Positions 26,653 to 35,387 of a DNA stretch of 54,928 nt are shown here, in pieces. Under the pieces are notes generated by a model that was given only the letters and a program-made list of their open reading frames with translations, was not told the DNA's origin and ran no database searches. Source of the DNA: Corynebacterium lubricantis DSM 45231 (lineage in GTDB: Bacteria; Actinomycetota; Actinomycetes; Mycobacteriales; Mycobacteriaceae); contig NZ_KB902204.1 of assembly GCF_000379425.1 (NCBI RefSeq), positions 140,474-195,401 of the forward strand. Direction: 5' to 3'. How positions within the stretch are numbered: the first letter of the stretch is position 1; every line of letters begins with the position of its first letter. Made by a program: the position numbers and the translations under genes.

Positions 26653-28046
26653 TCTGCGGGCCACGCGAAGGCGACTTCGCGGGTCTGCACGTCTGCGCGC
26701 ACAAGCGAGAAGTTGGTTTCAATCCCTTCTTCCGGAGTACCCAGGGATTGCCCCAGCACAGGCGGCTCGATGATGAAGATGCGCGACTGAGCGGACTCCG
26801 GATTCGTCTGCAGCACCACACCGTCAAAGTTTTGCCCCAACCACGGCGCGAGCACTGTGGCCTCCGTGAGATTGAGGCATGCCCGATCCACCGAATTCGC
26901 CAGTGGAGAGGTCCGCCCCATGGATTTCACCACGGCAGGCGCGCCCTCTGTTACCCAGCTGGGCACTTCGTAGCCACCGGAAATAGCGAGGCACACCTCG
27001 GTGGCATAGCGGTCGATCAGGCGGCGCAGCGGTGCCGTGACGTGTGAGTAATACCCGCCGATGCCGGCGTGGACCTCAGGATCCTTTTCAGGAAGCGCAA
27101 CATAGCCCGCACCGCGCAGGAGCTTTTGGGCTTCTCGTTGTACTGCCATGCCACGCGGGGTGTCTGGATTGACCACCGAAAGGAATTCGCCGATGGGCAT
27201 GTCCGCATCAAACGCGAAGCCTAGAGCATGGACCTCGTCGCGGAAGACCTTTTCGGATTCCTCGGTGGCGGGCCGCAGGGTGCGCAAGAAACCAGTGTCT
27301 GCCGATTCCATCATCTGACCGGCCGCCATGCCGGTGAGCAGGGAGATCTCCGAGTTGTAATCCATGATCGGGTGGCGCGGTTCGATCTGTAGCTCGTAGC
27401 GGCCGTCCTCGAGTTCTTCCACGCGCACCGACGGCAGGCGCAGGTTGATCGCGTGCCGGCGCAGCGAAGATTCCTGGCGTAGCTTCCCCACCGCGGGCAA
27501 GTGCTCGATAGACGGGTGCATGCGCCCGGCGTCCAGGTCGGCCTGCACACCGTCGTAATCCAGCCTGGCTACCGAGTGCACCAATGCGCGCTCGAGGTGG
27601 ACGTTGTCGACCTCGCCGGCCTCATCCAAGTCGAAGGTCCACAACACCGCCGGGCGATCCACGTCAGGCAGCAGCGAGGCGGAGCCTTCCGAGAGTTCCT
27701 CGGGGTGCAGGCGTGCAGGCTCATCGGGCAGGTAGATGGTTTGCCCGCGGACCAGGGACTCGTCGCTAAGCGCGGAACCTGGCTCAATGAAGGCCGCAAC
27801 GTCCGCGATGGCGTAGTACACCCGGTAACCGCTGTCTTTTTGCTCGATGCAGACCGCTTGGTCGAGGTCGCGCGATCCCACCGGGTCGATGGTGACCAGC
27901 GGAATCTCACGCGCGTCACGACGCTGACCTGCGAACTTGTCCGTTGCGGCGGCCGCCTCCGCGTGGAGCTCGGGCGTAAAGGCGGTGGGGATCTCGAATT
28001 CCGCGGCGATCGGCCGGAAATTTAAGGGTGCGGCATAAAGTTTCAT
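26649..28046 (-). CDS. RNB-domain ribonuclease (RNase II/R family)
   Basis: Predicted 3'-5' exoribonuclease of 465 residues, shorter than RNase R, with the RNB domain beginning near residue 45. The acidic metal cluster reads TIDPVGSRDLDQAV: Asp54, Asp60 and Asp62 are present but the fourth aspartate is Gln63, as I recall for other actinobacterial members. The ATG (MKLYAAPL) starts 26 bases after the rnpB 3' end. A longer open frame running into rnpB is not credible. Its stop overlaps the GalK-like stop tail to tail in CTAG. Confidence 0.88.
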   Translation of the reverse strand: MKLYAAPLNFRPIAAEFEIPTAFTPELHAEAAAATDKFAGQRRDAREIPLVTIDPVGSRDLDQAVCIEQKDSGYRVYYAIADVAAFIEPGSALSDESLVRGQTIYLPDEPARLHPEELSEGSASLLPDVDRPAVLWTFDLDEAGEVDNVHLERALVHSVARLDYDGVQADLDAGRMHPSIEHLPAVGKLRQESSLRRHAINLRLPSVRVEELEDGRYELQIEPRHPIMDYNSEISLLTGMAAGQMMESADTGFLRTLRPATEESEKVFRDEVHALGFAFDADMPIGEFLSVVNPDTPRGMAVQREAQKLLRGAGYVALPEKDPEVHAGIGGYYSHVTAPLRRLIDRYATEVCLAISGGYEVPSWVTEGAPAVVKSMGRTSPLANSVDRACLNLTEATVLAPWLGQNFDGVVLQTNPESAQSRIFIIEPPVLGQSLGTPEEGIETNFSLVRADVQTREVAFAWPAD

Positions 28047-28071
28047 AACTGCCAAGTATGGCAAAAAATTG

Positions 28072-28478
<407 letters not shown>

Positions 28479-28614
28479 GTTCCTATTCTACGTCTCTGAC
28501 GCTGCGATTCACTAATTCCTTGCCGATTTCGTGCTACTTGATCTGCGTCAAGGAACGGTGTGGGTCCGCGCCATAGAGTGAAACATGTAAGGAATTAAGG
28601 AAAGGAAAGAAACA

Positions 28615-28845
28615 ATGCCAGAGACACTGAAAAAGACCACACTTCGTTCCGACGAGTTCACTTGCCCCTCGTGTGTGACGAAGATTGAAACCAAGCTCAA
28701 TGGCCTCGAGGGCGTCGAGGACGCCGAGGTGAAGTTCTCCTCGGGCCGCATCCTGGTCGAGCACGACCCACAGCAGGTCAGCGTGCGCAACCTCGTCGAC
28801 GCGATCGCCGAGGTGGGTTACAAGGCAAAGCCCTCGAATATCTAA
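28615..28845 (+). CDS. Heavy-metal-associated domain protein (CopZ-like)
   Basis: A single HMA domain of 76 residues with the metal motif EFTCPSCVTKIETKL (Cys17, Cys20). These bind copper or a related ion and act as chaperones or sensors. The variant CPSC in place of GMTCxxC, with a leading Phe-Thr, is not the classic CopZ pattern. An AGGAAAG site precedes the ATG. No P-type ATPase lies next to it within the window. Confidence 0.85.
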   Translation: MPETLKKTTLRSDEFTCPSCVTKIETKLNGLEGVEDAEVKFSSGRILVEHDPQQVSVRNLVDAIAEVGYKAKPSNI

Positions 28846-28858
28846 TGAGAGCACTTAG

Positions 28859-30001
28859 TTAGAACATCAGGTGCGCCGTGTCGTTGACGCGGCGCACTAC
28901 TGCCGATTCGGGGTAAAACTCCACCACGGAGATCGACGCCAGATCCAAAAACAGGTGCGTGTAGGTATCCGCACCGGAGTTCAGCCCCTGGCGCACAAAC
29001 GACTTCACCGGCGTGACATGCGAAACCACCACGACGGTCTTGCCCGCGTACCGCGTCTGCAGTTGCTTGCGTACCTCGACGATGCGTTTGTCCATGTCTT
29101 CGACGGACTCGCCGCCCGGCGGAGCCACGCTATACGACGAATACCAGGCCTGGAACTGTTCCGGATCTACCTTCACGGCCTCGTCGCGAGTCTTGCCCTC
29201 AAAGTCACCGAAGTCCATTTCGCGCAGGCCCTCGACGGTTTCCACCTTGACACCTGAGACCGCAGAGACTGCCGCGGCTGTTTCCAGCGCGCGGGTGCGC
29301 GGGGACGAGACAATCACATCGATAGATTCCGTCTGCGCGATCCACTTTGCGGCTCGCTTCGCCTGGTCCTGGCCCACCTCGGTGAGTACCGGGTCAGACG
29401 AACCCGAGTAGCAGTGCTTCGCCGAGTGCTCGGTCTGTCCGTGGCGCAGGAGCACGAACCGGGTGGGAGCTTCGTCGATGCCGTACCAATGCGCATGACT
29501 GGCCACCTCGTGGTTTGGGGCCTCTGACTGCTCCGGCTCAGCTGCTGGCTCCGGCTCAGCTGGCGTTTCGCCACCGACAACACCCGGCGCGGCGCCCTGT
29601 GCTGCGGCATCCATGGCCACGTTTGATAGTTCGTCGGCCTTCTTATTCTTGTTGCGCGGCACCCAGGTGTAGTCCACCGTGTCGAACCCGGCAGCAATCT
29701 TTTTGGCTTCCAGCGCGAGCTTTTGCATGTCCGGGTGCTTGATCTTCCAGCGCCCGCTCATCTGCTCGACGACAAGCTTGGAGTCCATGTAGATGTCTAC
29801 CTCAGTAGCACCCAGATCGCGCGCGGCCTCGAGCCCGCGCAGCAGACCCGTGTACTCGGCCACGTTGTTCGTTGCCTTTTGGCCCACGACGTAGGCAATT
29901 TCGCGCAGGGTGTTGCCTGCTTCGTCGTAGACGACGGTGCCCGACCCGGCGACACCGGGGTTTCCGCGCGAGCCGCCGTCTGCGTAAATGGTGACTTTCA
30001 T
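28859..30001 (-). CDS. Bifunctional RNase H / histidine phosphatase
   Basis: Fusion known from actinobacteria (Rv2228c). The N-terminal type I RNase H domain (about 1-135) shows IYADGGSRGNPG (Asp8), NVAEYTGLLRGL and IYMDSKLVVEQMSGRW. An acidic Pro/Glu-rich linker follows, then the phosphatase domain with FVLLRHGQTEH and the second histidine in SHVTPVK. It has 380 residues from the ATG at 30001, which overlaps the stop of the zinc-ribbon gene in ATGA. Confidence 0.93.
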   Translation of the reverse strand: MKVTIYADGGSRGNPGVAGSGTVVYDEAGNTLREIAYVVGQKATNNVAEYTGLLRGLEAARDLGATEVDIYMDSKLVVEQMSGRWKIKHPDMQKLALEAKKIAAGFDTVDYTWVPRNKNKKADELSNVAMDAAAQGAAPGVVGGETPAEPEPAAEPEQSEAPNHEVASHAHWYGIDEAPTRFVLLRHGQTEHSAKHCYSGSSDPVLTEVGQDQAKRAAKWIAQTESIDVIVSSPRTRALETAAAVSAVSGVKVETVEGLREMDFGDFEGKTRDEAVKVDPEQFQAWYSSYSVAPPGGESVEDMDKRIVEVRKQLQTRYAGKTVVVVSHVTPVKSFVRQGLNSGADTYTHLFLDLASISVVEFYPESAVVRRVNDTAHLMF

Positions 30002-30669
30002 CGAACCAACAACACTCCACAGTTGGGACACGTAGGAAGCTCGTCTTCCGGCGTGTTCGCCACTTCGTCGCGCTCGGCGCCGGTCAGCTGAATGAAGCAG
30101 CTATTGCAGGTGCGTCCTTGGGTGAATGCGGCTGCCCCCTGGTCGTCGTAGGCTTCGACAGCGTCGGCGGGAAGCTGTGCGCGCAACTGTGCCGGATCCT
30201 GCTCTTCTACCTCGGGAACTGCCTCGACGTCGCGCTTGGCCACCTCGATCTTGCGGTCGAGCTCATCCAGGCGCGCGCCGTGCACATCGCGGTTGTTGCG
30301 CAAAGCAGCGATCTCGTTGTGTGCTTCCTTCAACTCAGAAAGCAGGTCAGCGATGCGCGACTTCGCGGCGTAGCGGTCATGCTCCAAGTCTTTGCGACGC
30401 TGCGGATCAGTCTCCGCGCCGAGCTGGCGCTTGTCGTCGAGCTCGCGCTTCTTTAACTTGCGCTCATCTTCCTGGATGCGCAGGATTTCCAGCTCCATAT
30501 CGTCGACAGCCAGCTGTGCGGAGCCAGCCGCATCGCTCATGCGTGCACGCTCTTTGATCAGCTTGTTCAGCTCTTCCTGCTCTGGGCTGATCTGGGTTGG
30601 CTGGCCGGCACGACGCTCAGCGTCCGCCAGCTGCAGCAGGATCGGCTGTAAATCTTTTGCGAGTTTCAT
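29998..30669 (-). CDS. Coiled-coil zinc-ribbon protein (zf-RING_7 type)
   Basis: A 223-residue protein with a long antiparallel coiled coil (about 20-155) and a C-terminal C4 zinc ribbon, CNSCFIQL and CPNCGVLLV. It is the counterpart of Rv2229c, and homologues stand next to the RNase H/phosphatase and Nif3 genes in many actinobacteria. Nucleic-acid binding is often proposed. Stop and next start overlap in ATGA; the Nif3 stop lies 15 bases upstream. Confidence 0.92.
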   Translation of the reverse strand: MKLAKDLQPILLQLADAERRAGQPTQISPEQEELNKLIKERARMSDAAGSAQLAVDDMELEILRIQEDERKLKKRELDDKRQLGAETDPQRRKDLEHDRYAAKSRIADLLSELKEAHNEIAALRNNRDVHGARLDELDRKIEVAKRDVEAVPEVEEQDPAQLRAQLPADAVEAYDDQGAAAFTQGRTCNSCFIQLTGAERDEVANTPEDELPTCPNCGVLLVR

Positions 30670-30684
30670 CCTTTAAGTCTCTTT

Positions 30685-31815
30685 CTAGTTTTCCGGATGT
30701 GCTGACACAGTCCACGGGTCGGTGCGAATCGAAATAATTTCCGTTGTCACCCCTAGAGGTGCCACGATACCCGCTGCCTGGGTAGTCCACGGAAATTCAC
30801 TAGCCCAGTGTGCGGTATCGATCACGGCTGGCCCGCCCGCACGCAGGTGTTCGTCGACCGGGTGGTGGCGGAGATCACTGGTGACATATACATCGACCCC
30901 CAGCCGGGACACGTCGGCCAGGAAGCTATCTCCCGACCCGGAGCTGACGGCAACCTTCTGCACCAGCTGGTCTGGGTCGCCGGCGGCGCGCACACCCCAC
31001 GCGGTCTCGGGCAGCGCGTTGGCCACCTGCTGAGTGAAGTCGCGCAGCGTCATCGGCTCGGGCAACTCGCCCACTCGGCCCAATCCGGTGGCGGTGGCGA
31101 GATCCACGTCCTCTTCCATGGACACGATGTCGAAGGCGGGTTCCTCGTAGGGGTGGGTGCGACGCAATTCGTCGATAAGCGATCTGCGCAACCTGGCATC
31201 CGCGACGAATTCCACCCGCGTCTCTGGCGCCGAGAAGTGCTGACCCACCTCCCCGTCGGTGGGATCGGCGCCCTCGAGCGGGGTGAACCCGCCCTGGCCG
31301 GCGATCTCGAAGGCGCACTCGGAGTAATTACCAATCTTGCCCGCGCCCGCGGAAAAGAGCGCGTCCATGACGGTACGCACCGAGGCCTGCGGGATGTGCA
31401 CGCCCCATTTGTCGCGCGCACGGGGATCGACGACTTTGATGGGACGGCCCGGGGTAATGCCCACGAGCTCCGCCAACTTATCGGACACACCAGGACGTGC
31501 CGAGTCCGCGTTGGTGTGCGCGGAAAAGAGCGCGCAGCCGCCCTTTAATAAGGTGTGAATCACTTTGCCCTTCGGCGTATTCGCGGCCACCGTGTCCACC
31601 CCACGCAGAAGCAGCGGGTGATGCACAACCAATAGCTCGGCGCCCAGCTCCACCGCGCGCTCGGCCACAGCGAGGGTGCAGTCCAGCGCGAAGGCCACGC
31701 GCGTGACCTCATCGTCCGGGTCGCCGCAGACGAGGCCGACAGAGTCCCAGCTCTCCGCCAATTCGGGCGGGTAGGCAGTATTGAGTTCCTTGATTACGTC
31801 GCCGACAGTAGTCAT
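30685..31815 (-). CDS. Nif3-like dinuclear metal centre protein
   Basis: A 376-residue NIF3/DUF34 family protein, function unsettled in the family. Metal ligands are seen in LLVVHHPLLL, SAHTNAD and the C-terminal VIDTAHWASEFPW; a middle insertion covers about 125-260. I chose ATG at 31815 (MTTVGDVI); an ATG three codons upstream is an alternative. It heads the block Nif3 / zinc ribbon / RNase H. Confidence 0.93.
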   Translation of the reverse strand: MTTVGDVIKELNTAYPPELAESWDSVGLVCGDPDDEVTRVAFALDCTLAVAERAVELGAELLVVHHPLLLRGVDTVAANTPKGKVIHTLLKGGCALFSAHTNADSARPGVSDKLAELVGITPGRPIKVVDPRARDKWGVHIPQASVRTVMDALFSAGAGKIGNYSECAFEIAGQGGFTPLEGADPTDGEVGQHFSAPETRVEFVADARLRRSLIDELRRTHPYEEPAFDIVSMEEDVDLATATGLGRVGELPEPMTLRDFTQQVANALPETAWGVRAAGDPDQLVQKVAVSSGSGDSFLADVSRLGVDVYVTSDLRHHPVDEHLRAGGPAVIDTAHWASEFPWTTQAAGIVAPLGVTTEIISIRTDPWTVSAHPEN

Positions 31816-31867
31816 GCGCCCCATCTTAGATCACTCCCCCGACATCGTTTTATGGGATGCTGTGCAG

Positions 31868-32515
31868 GTGACTACATTGCTTTTGGACGTCGATGGAACC
31901 CTGATTGATTCCATGCCGGGAATTCGCGCCGGTTTGCTCCACGCTCTCGATTCCGTGGATTGGCAGCACCCCGACGAGAAGTTCCTGCGGCGCATCGCGG
32001 GGCCTCCCATGGAGGAAACGCTGCGTGGCCTGGGCCTGCCCGAGGAGCTCGTGCGCAAGGCCTTTCGGACTTATATGGACTACACGCGCGACGGAGGCTG
32101 GGCCAACGCGACGGCCTTCCCCCACATGCTCGACCTGGTATCCACCTGGGACAGGGAAGATTTCCGGCTGATCACGGCGACCTCGAAGGGTGAGGGTTTC
32201 GCCCGCGCAATCTTAGAGCGCGAGGGTTTCTTGGACCATTTCGAGTTTCTCGGTGCCGCCGAGGAGGACGGCGCGCGCCGCACCAAGCAGGCCGTGATCC
32301 AGTATGTCTTCGACAACGTCAACCTCGAGGGCGAGGAGATCTTGATGGTCGGCGATCGCCACCACGACATCGAGGGTGCCGCCCATTTTGGTGTGGACAC
32401 CGCAGCGGTAACGTGGGGGTACGGCGAACAGGCGGAATGGGACACGGCACAATATATTGCGCACTCCCCCGCCGAGCTGGACAAGATAGTAAGGAATATC
32501 CATGCTGCATATTGA
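31868..32515 (+). CDS. HAD family hydrolase (PtkA position)
   Basis: A haloacid dehalogenase-type phosphatase of 215 residues. Motif I is LLLDVDGTLIDS, motif II is ITATSKG (Thr), motif III lies in RRTKQAV, and motif IV is VGDRHHDIEGA. By gene order it matches Rv2232 (PtkA), a HAD-fold tyrosine kinase of M. tuberculosis that acts on PtpA. The start is GTG at 31868; the upstream extension overlaps Nif3. It overlaps ptpA by 14 bases. Confidence 0.88.
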   Translation: MTTLLLDVDGTLIDSMPGIRAGLLHALDSVDWQHPDEKFLRRIAGPPMEETLRGLGLPEELVRKAFRTYMDYTRDGGWANATAFPHMLDLVSTWDREDFRLITATSKGEGFARAILEREGFLDHFEFLGAAEEDGARRTKQAVIQYVFDNVNLEGEEILMVGDRHHDIEGAAHFGVDTAAVTWGYGEQAEWDTAQYIAHSPAELDKIVRNIHAAY

Positions 32516-32981
32516 TTTCGTTTGCACCGGCAACATCTGCCGCTCCCCCATGGCAGAGGTGATTGTCCGCGACGCATTAGCGCAAGAATCGCTTGACGAC
32601 GACGTCCGCCTGACCTCTTCCGGCATCGGCAGCTGGCACGTGGGTAAGCCTGCCGACGAGCGCGCCCTCGCCGAGCTTTCCCAGAATGGTTACAACGGTT
32701 CCCAACACCGCGCCGAGCAATTCGGCGGCGACCGCTATGAAGCCGACCTCATCGTGGCCCTGGCCCCGAACCATGTCTCGGAACTCATCGCGCGCGGCGT
32801 GCCTGAGGACCGGATCCGCTTGCTGCGTTCCTTCGACCCCGCCTCTCCCGAAGGAGCGGGTGTCGACGACCCGTACTACGGTGGGCCCGAGGGTTTCTCC
32901 GAAACTCGCACCCAAATTGAGTCAGCCACCCCGGGTATTATTGAATGGGTTCGGTCTAATAAAGACTCGCAGGTAGAGTAG
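32502..32981 (+). CDS. ptpA: Low-molecular-weight protein tyrosine phosphatase
   Basis: A 159-residue LMW-PTP with the P-loop VCTGNICRSPMAE (Cys8, Arg14) and the general-acid loop DDPYYGG. AAGGA lies 6 bases before the ATG, inside the HAD gene, so the two are coupled. The counterpart Rv2234 (PtpA) is a secreted virulence phosphatase in M. tuberculosis; no export signal is visible here, and a virulence role is not implied. Confidence 0.94.
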   Translation: MLHIDFVCTGNICRSPMAEVIVRDALAQESLDDDVRLTSSGIGSWHVGKPADERALAELSQNGYNGSQHRAEQFGGDRYEADLIVALAPNHVSELIARGVPEDRIRLLRSFDPASPEGAGVDDPYYGGPEGFSETRTQIESATPGIIEWVRSNKDSQVE

Positions 32982-32987
32982 GTAATT

Positions 32988-33923
32988 GTGAGCCGTAGTA
33001 GTGAAACGTCCTGGTGGAAAAAGTTTTTAAGCCCTGGTTGGGTGATCACAGCTGTGCTGATTGTGATCTTTTCCTACTTCGCCTTTTCCTTCCTCGCGCC
33101 GTGGCAGCTGGGCAAGGATGACGCAATCGTCGAGCGCAATGACCGCATCGAGGCATCCTTCGAGGTTGACCCTGTGCCCGTCACTGATCTCGTTGCACCG
33201 GACGGCACCTACGACCGTGACCAAGAGTGGACTCGCGTGACTCTGACCGGTCACTACCTGGCAGATTCCGAGGTTCTCCTGCGTCTGCGCCCGGTGGAAT
33301 CCCACCCAGCGTTCCAGTCGCTCGTGCCTTTCGAGCTCACCAACGGCCAGGTCATCTTGATTAACCGTGGCTGGGTCGACGCCGTGGACGGCACTAAGGT
33401 CGCCCCGATTGCGGACCCACCAACCAGTGAAGTCACCGTCACCGGCATGTTGCGTGTCGACGAAGGCGTGCACACCTCCCAACCGCTCGTTGATCAGGGC
33501 TACCAGCAGGTTTACTCCATTAACACGGAGCAAATCGGTGAACTCACCGGCGAGCCTTTGGCCGAGCCGTGGATCATGGTCACCGACGAGCAGCCCGGTT
33601 CCTTGAACCCGCTTGTGCTTCCTCAGCTGGAGCGCGGCAACCACCTGTCTTACGGTCTACAGTGGATCACATTCGGTGTGATGGCTCCACTTGGTTTGCT
33701 GATCTTCGTTCGTTCCGAGATTAAGGAACGCCGCCGCGTGCGCGAAGAGGAAGCCGAGCTAGCCGCTGCGGGCCTGGATCCACACCCGGAGAATGACCCA
33801 GATACCGAACCTAGCTCTGATGACGGTGAGCCCGCCCAGGCTCAGCGCATGCGGAACCGCTACGGTGATTCTCGCCGTAGCCACTGGGCGAAGAAGTCTG
33901 ATCGCGAACAGGAACGCATCTAG
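32988..33923 (+). CDS. SURF1 family protein
   Basis: Membrane factor for cytochrome c oxidase assembly. It has 311 residues, two membrane segments (about 16-38 and 222-242) flanking a large extracytoplasmic domain with RVTLTGHYLADSEVLLRLRP and ILINRGWVD, and a charged C-tail. GTG start, 6 bases after ptpA. Confidence 0.93.
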   Translation: MSRSSETSWWKKFLSPGWVITAVLIVIFSYFAFSFLAPWQLGKDDAIVERNDRIEASFEVDPVPVTDLVAPDGTYDRDQEWTRVTLTGHYLADSEVLLRLRPVESHPAFQSLVPFELTNGQVILINRGWVDAVDGTKVAPIADPPTSEVTVTGMLRVDEGVHTSQPLVDQGYQQVYSINTEQIGELTGEPLAEPWIMVTDEQPGSLNPLVLPQLERGNHLSYGLQWITFGVMAPLGLLIFVRSEIKERRRVREEEAELAAAGLDPHPENDPDTEPSSDDGEPAQAQRMRNRYGDSRRSHWAKKSDREQERI

Positions 33924-33952
33924 CAACATTTCTAGGAAAGGGCGGCCACGTC

Positions 33953-34558
33953 ATGAGTCTTTGGGAACCTTCCAGCACGTCTCTGACTGAATCCGATCAC
34001 ACGCTTATCGACGAGTCCGTGGCTCTCCTCGAAACCGTCGGCGTGTACCCGCACCTTGGCGTCGAACACGAAGACATCGAGGATTCCGTCGCCGATGACC
34101 TCGCGCTCTTTCGTCGTCGCCCTCTTTTGACCTTGTTGGGTGCCTGCGATCCCGACGATGACCGCGTTTTCTACTACGTCTTCGTCGACGATTCCCGTCG
34201 CGCCCGCACCACCCGTTCTCAGCTCCTCGCCTTCTTCACCGAACTCGCCGAGTCCGCAGGGTCTCTCTCCCAGGTCTCGGACCTGTTTGATTTCCCCGAT
34301 GCCAACTCCCCTGGCTCCGGTTCCCTGCGATTCCAGGTCGGCGAATGGGATGTCCACGACCTTGAATACGACCTCGACCCTGACTTCGGAGATGTCTGCG
34401 CCGAACTCCGTCTCCCCCAGTTGGTGGCTCTTCCCGGCATGACCGCGCTCACATATGAGGGCGCCTGCCACTCCAACCCGCTGACGGTCTGGGTGGATAC
34501 CCTCGCAGCCGAGGAGACGGGTTTTGGCTCTTTGATCGAGGCCGAGCTAGCGCATTAA
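33953..34558 (+). CDS. Conserved hypothetical protein
   Basis: Unrecognised. It has 201 residues, acidic, with no signal or membrane segment. An AAAGGGCGG site precedes the ATG. It may be a two-lobe alpha/beta protein with conserved-looking DDDRVFYYVFVDDSRRART and EGACHSNPLTVWVDTLA. It is the last host gene before the long inverted repeat and the attachment site. Confidence 0.75.
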   Translation: MSLWEPSSTSLTESDHTLIDESVALLETVGVYPHLGVEHEDIEDSVADDLALFRRRPLLTLLGACDPDDDRVFYYVFVDDSRRARTTRSQLLAFFTELAESAGSLSQVSDLFDFPDANSPGSGSLRFQVGEWDVHDLEYDLDPDFGDVCAELRLPQLVALPGMTALTYEGACHSNPLTVWVDTLAAEETGFGSLIEAELAH

Positions 34559-34575
34559 GTTTCTCCCACAAAACT

Positions 34576-34748
34576 AGGTGCACTTTGCCAGATATCACCA
34601 TTATCTGACCTGCGGTTTCTTACTTCGCCGTGCGTTAGGTCCGCCTCAGGGCCCCGCATGGTCGAAAACGGCCCCCTCCCCCGAACCTAACGCACGGCGA
34701 AATCTAAAACCGCAGGTCGCAGCAAACAAAGTCGTGCGAAGTGCACCT
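34576..34748. repeat. Long inverted repeat beside the attachment site
   Basis: An arm of 34 bases at 34607-34640 pairs with 34685-34718, with a run of six mismatched positions inside (12 + 16 matched). Outside these, AGGTGCACTT at 34576-34585 pairs with 34739-34748. The centre holds CATGGTCGAAAACGG (34657-34671). No open frame of note lies within. It could fold into a strong hairpin after the preceding gene or be the remains of a small mobile repeat. Confidence 0.75.
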
Positions 34749-34803
34749 CTTTGAAGTTTCAAGAAAAGCCCGTGTGTACCACGCGTGAAATCCCATGTGA
34801 AAA

Positions 34804-34843
34804 AACAGAAAAGCCACTACCCGATTTCTCGGAAAGTGGCTTT
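34804..34843 (-). terminator. Terminator of the tRNA gene
   Basis: A stem AAAGCCACT (34810-34818) pairs with 34835-34843, with an inner CCGA/TCGG (34821-34824 with 34829-34832). On the minus strand it is followed by TTTTCTGTTTTTTC. It lies just after the tRNA 3' end on that strand, so it marks an authentic host tRNA unit. Confidence 0.75.
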
Positions 34844-34861
34844 GACCTGCTATTTCATTTG

Positions 34862-34908
34862 TGCGCCAAGAGGGGATCGAACCCCCGACCTACTGGGTGT
34901 AAACCATT
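34862..34908 (-). tRNA. 3' half of a tRNA-Val (UAC) gene, attachment-site copy
   Basis: Reading the minus strand backwards from a discriminator A at 34862 gives the acceptor 3' strand TTGGCGC, the T arm GGGGG-TTCGATC-CCCTC, the variable loop AGGTC and an anticodon loop TTTACAC (UAC) with stem AATGG/CCAGT, which has one mismatch. Upstream of this the D arm and the matching GCGCCAA 5' acceptor are absent, so the gene is cut near position 27. This is the expected leftover when a prophage integrates within a tRNA and restores the gene at its other end. CCA is not encoded. Isotype is likely but not certain. Confidence 0.55.
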
Positions 34909-35048
34909 AGATTGTCGCTCTATCAGCCCTATTAACTAGCAGATTAGCACCATTACCTTGAGGTTCGTAAATTGTGACAAGACTCGACACGACTGGAAAC
35001 GGCCCGAAAATATCCCACAAGTCGTGGAATTGTCGTGGAGTTCTTGCC
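34909..35048. other. Phage end of the attachment site, repeated GTCGTG words
   Basis: No gene is seen in these 140 bases. GTCGTGGA occurs twice (35021-35028, 35032-35039), and CACGACT at 34988-34994 is the inverted form of AGTCGTG at 35020-35026. Such clustered words near an att core can be integrase arm sites; no data here show binding. Confidence 0.35.
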
Positions 35049-35387
35049 CTACAAGTCCTCGACAATCTCAACTGGTATGTCGATCCCGCTCTCTGGGTAG
35101 GCAGCACGGTAGGCACGAATCGTGCGCAGAGACAGCGTGTACTTGGAATCCAGTATCGCCATTCCGGCGCGCACATCCTTTAGCTCAGACTTAATGCCAG
35201 CAATCTGGCTCATGAACGATTCCACTACAGCATCCAAAGCACTAGCCGTTTCTTCATCTGTCTCTTGGTCTTTCTTCTTTCCGGTGATCTTGTCCCATGC
35301 CCAGGTGCCACCCCCGCCGACGAGCACGACGAATGCGACGGTAAGGAATCCCCATACATCATTCGGCAATTCGTCGGGCCACGTCAT
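35049..35387 (-). CDS. Phage membrane protein, holin-like
   Basis: A 112-residue protein with one membrane segment (about 10-30), a basic patch (KITGKKKD) and a helical coiled-coil-like stretch (40-95). It lies at the end of the lysis unit and its AAGGAG site precedes an ATG inside the preceding gene (29-base overlap). Single-span proteins of this layout often serve as accessory holins, but no family is recognised. A longer start upstream is not favoured. Confidence 0.7.
   Translation of the reverse strand: MTWPDELPNDVWGFLTVAFVVLVGGGGTWAWDKITGKKKDQETDEETASALDAVVESFMSQIAGIKSELKDVRAGMAILDSKYTLSLRTIRAYRAAYPESGIDIPVEIVEDL

Noticed and set aside
34862..34950. Complete tRNA gene
   Set aside because: The D arm and the 5' acceptor strand GCGCCAA were not found upstream; only the 3' half can be folded.
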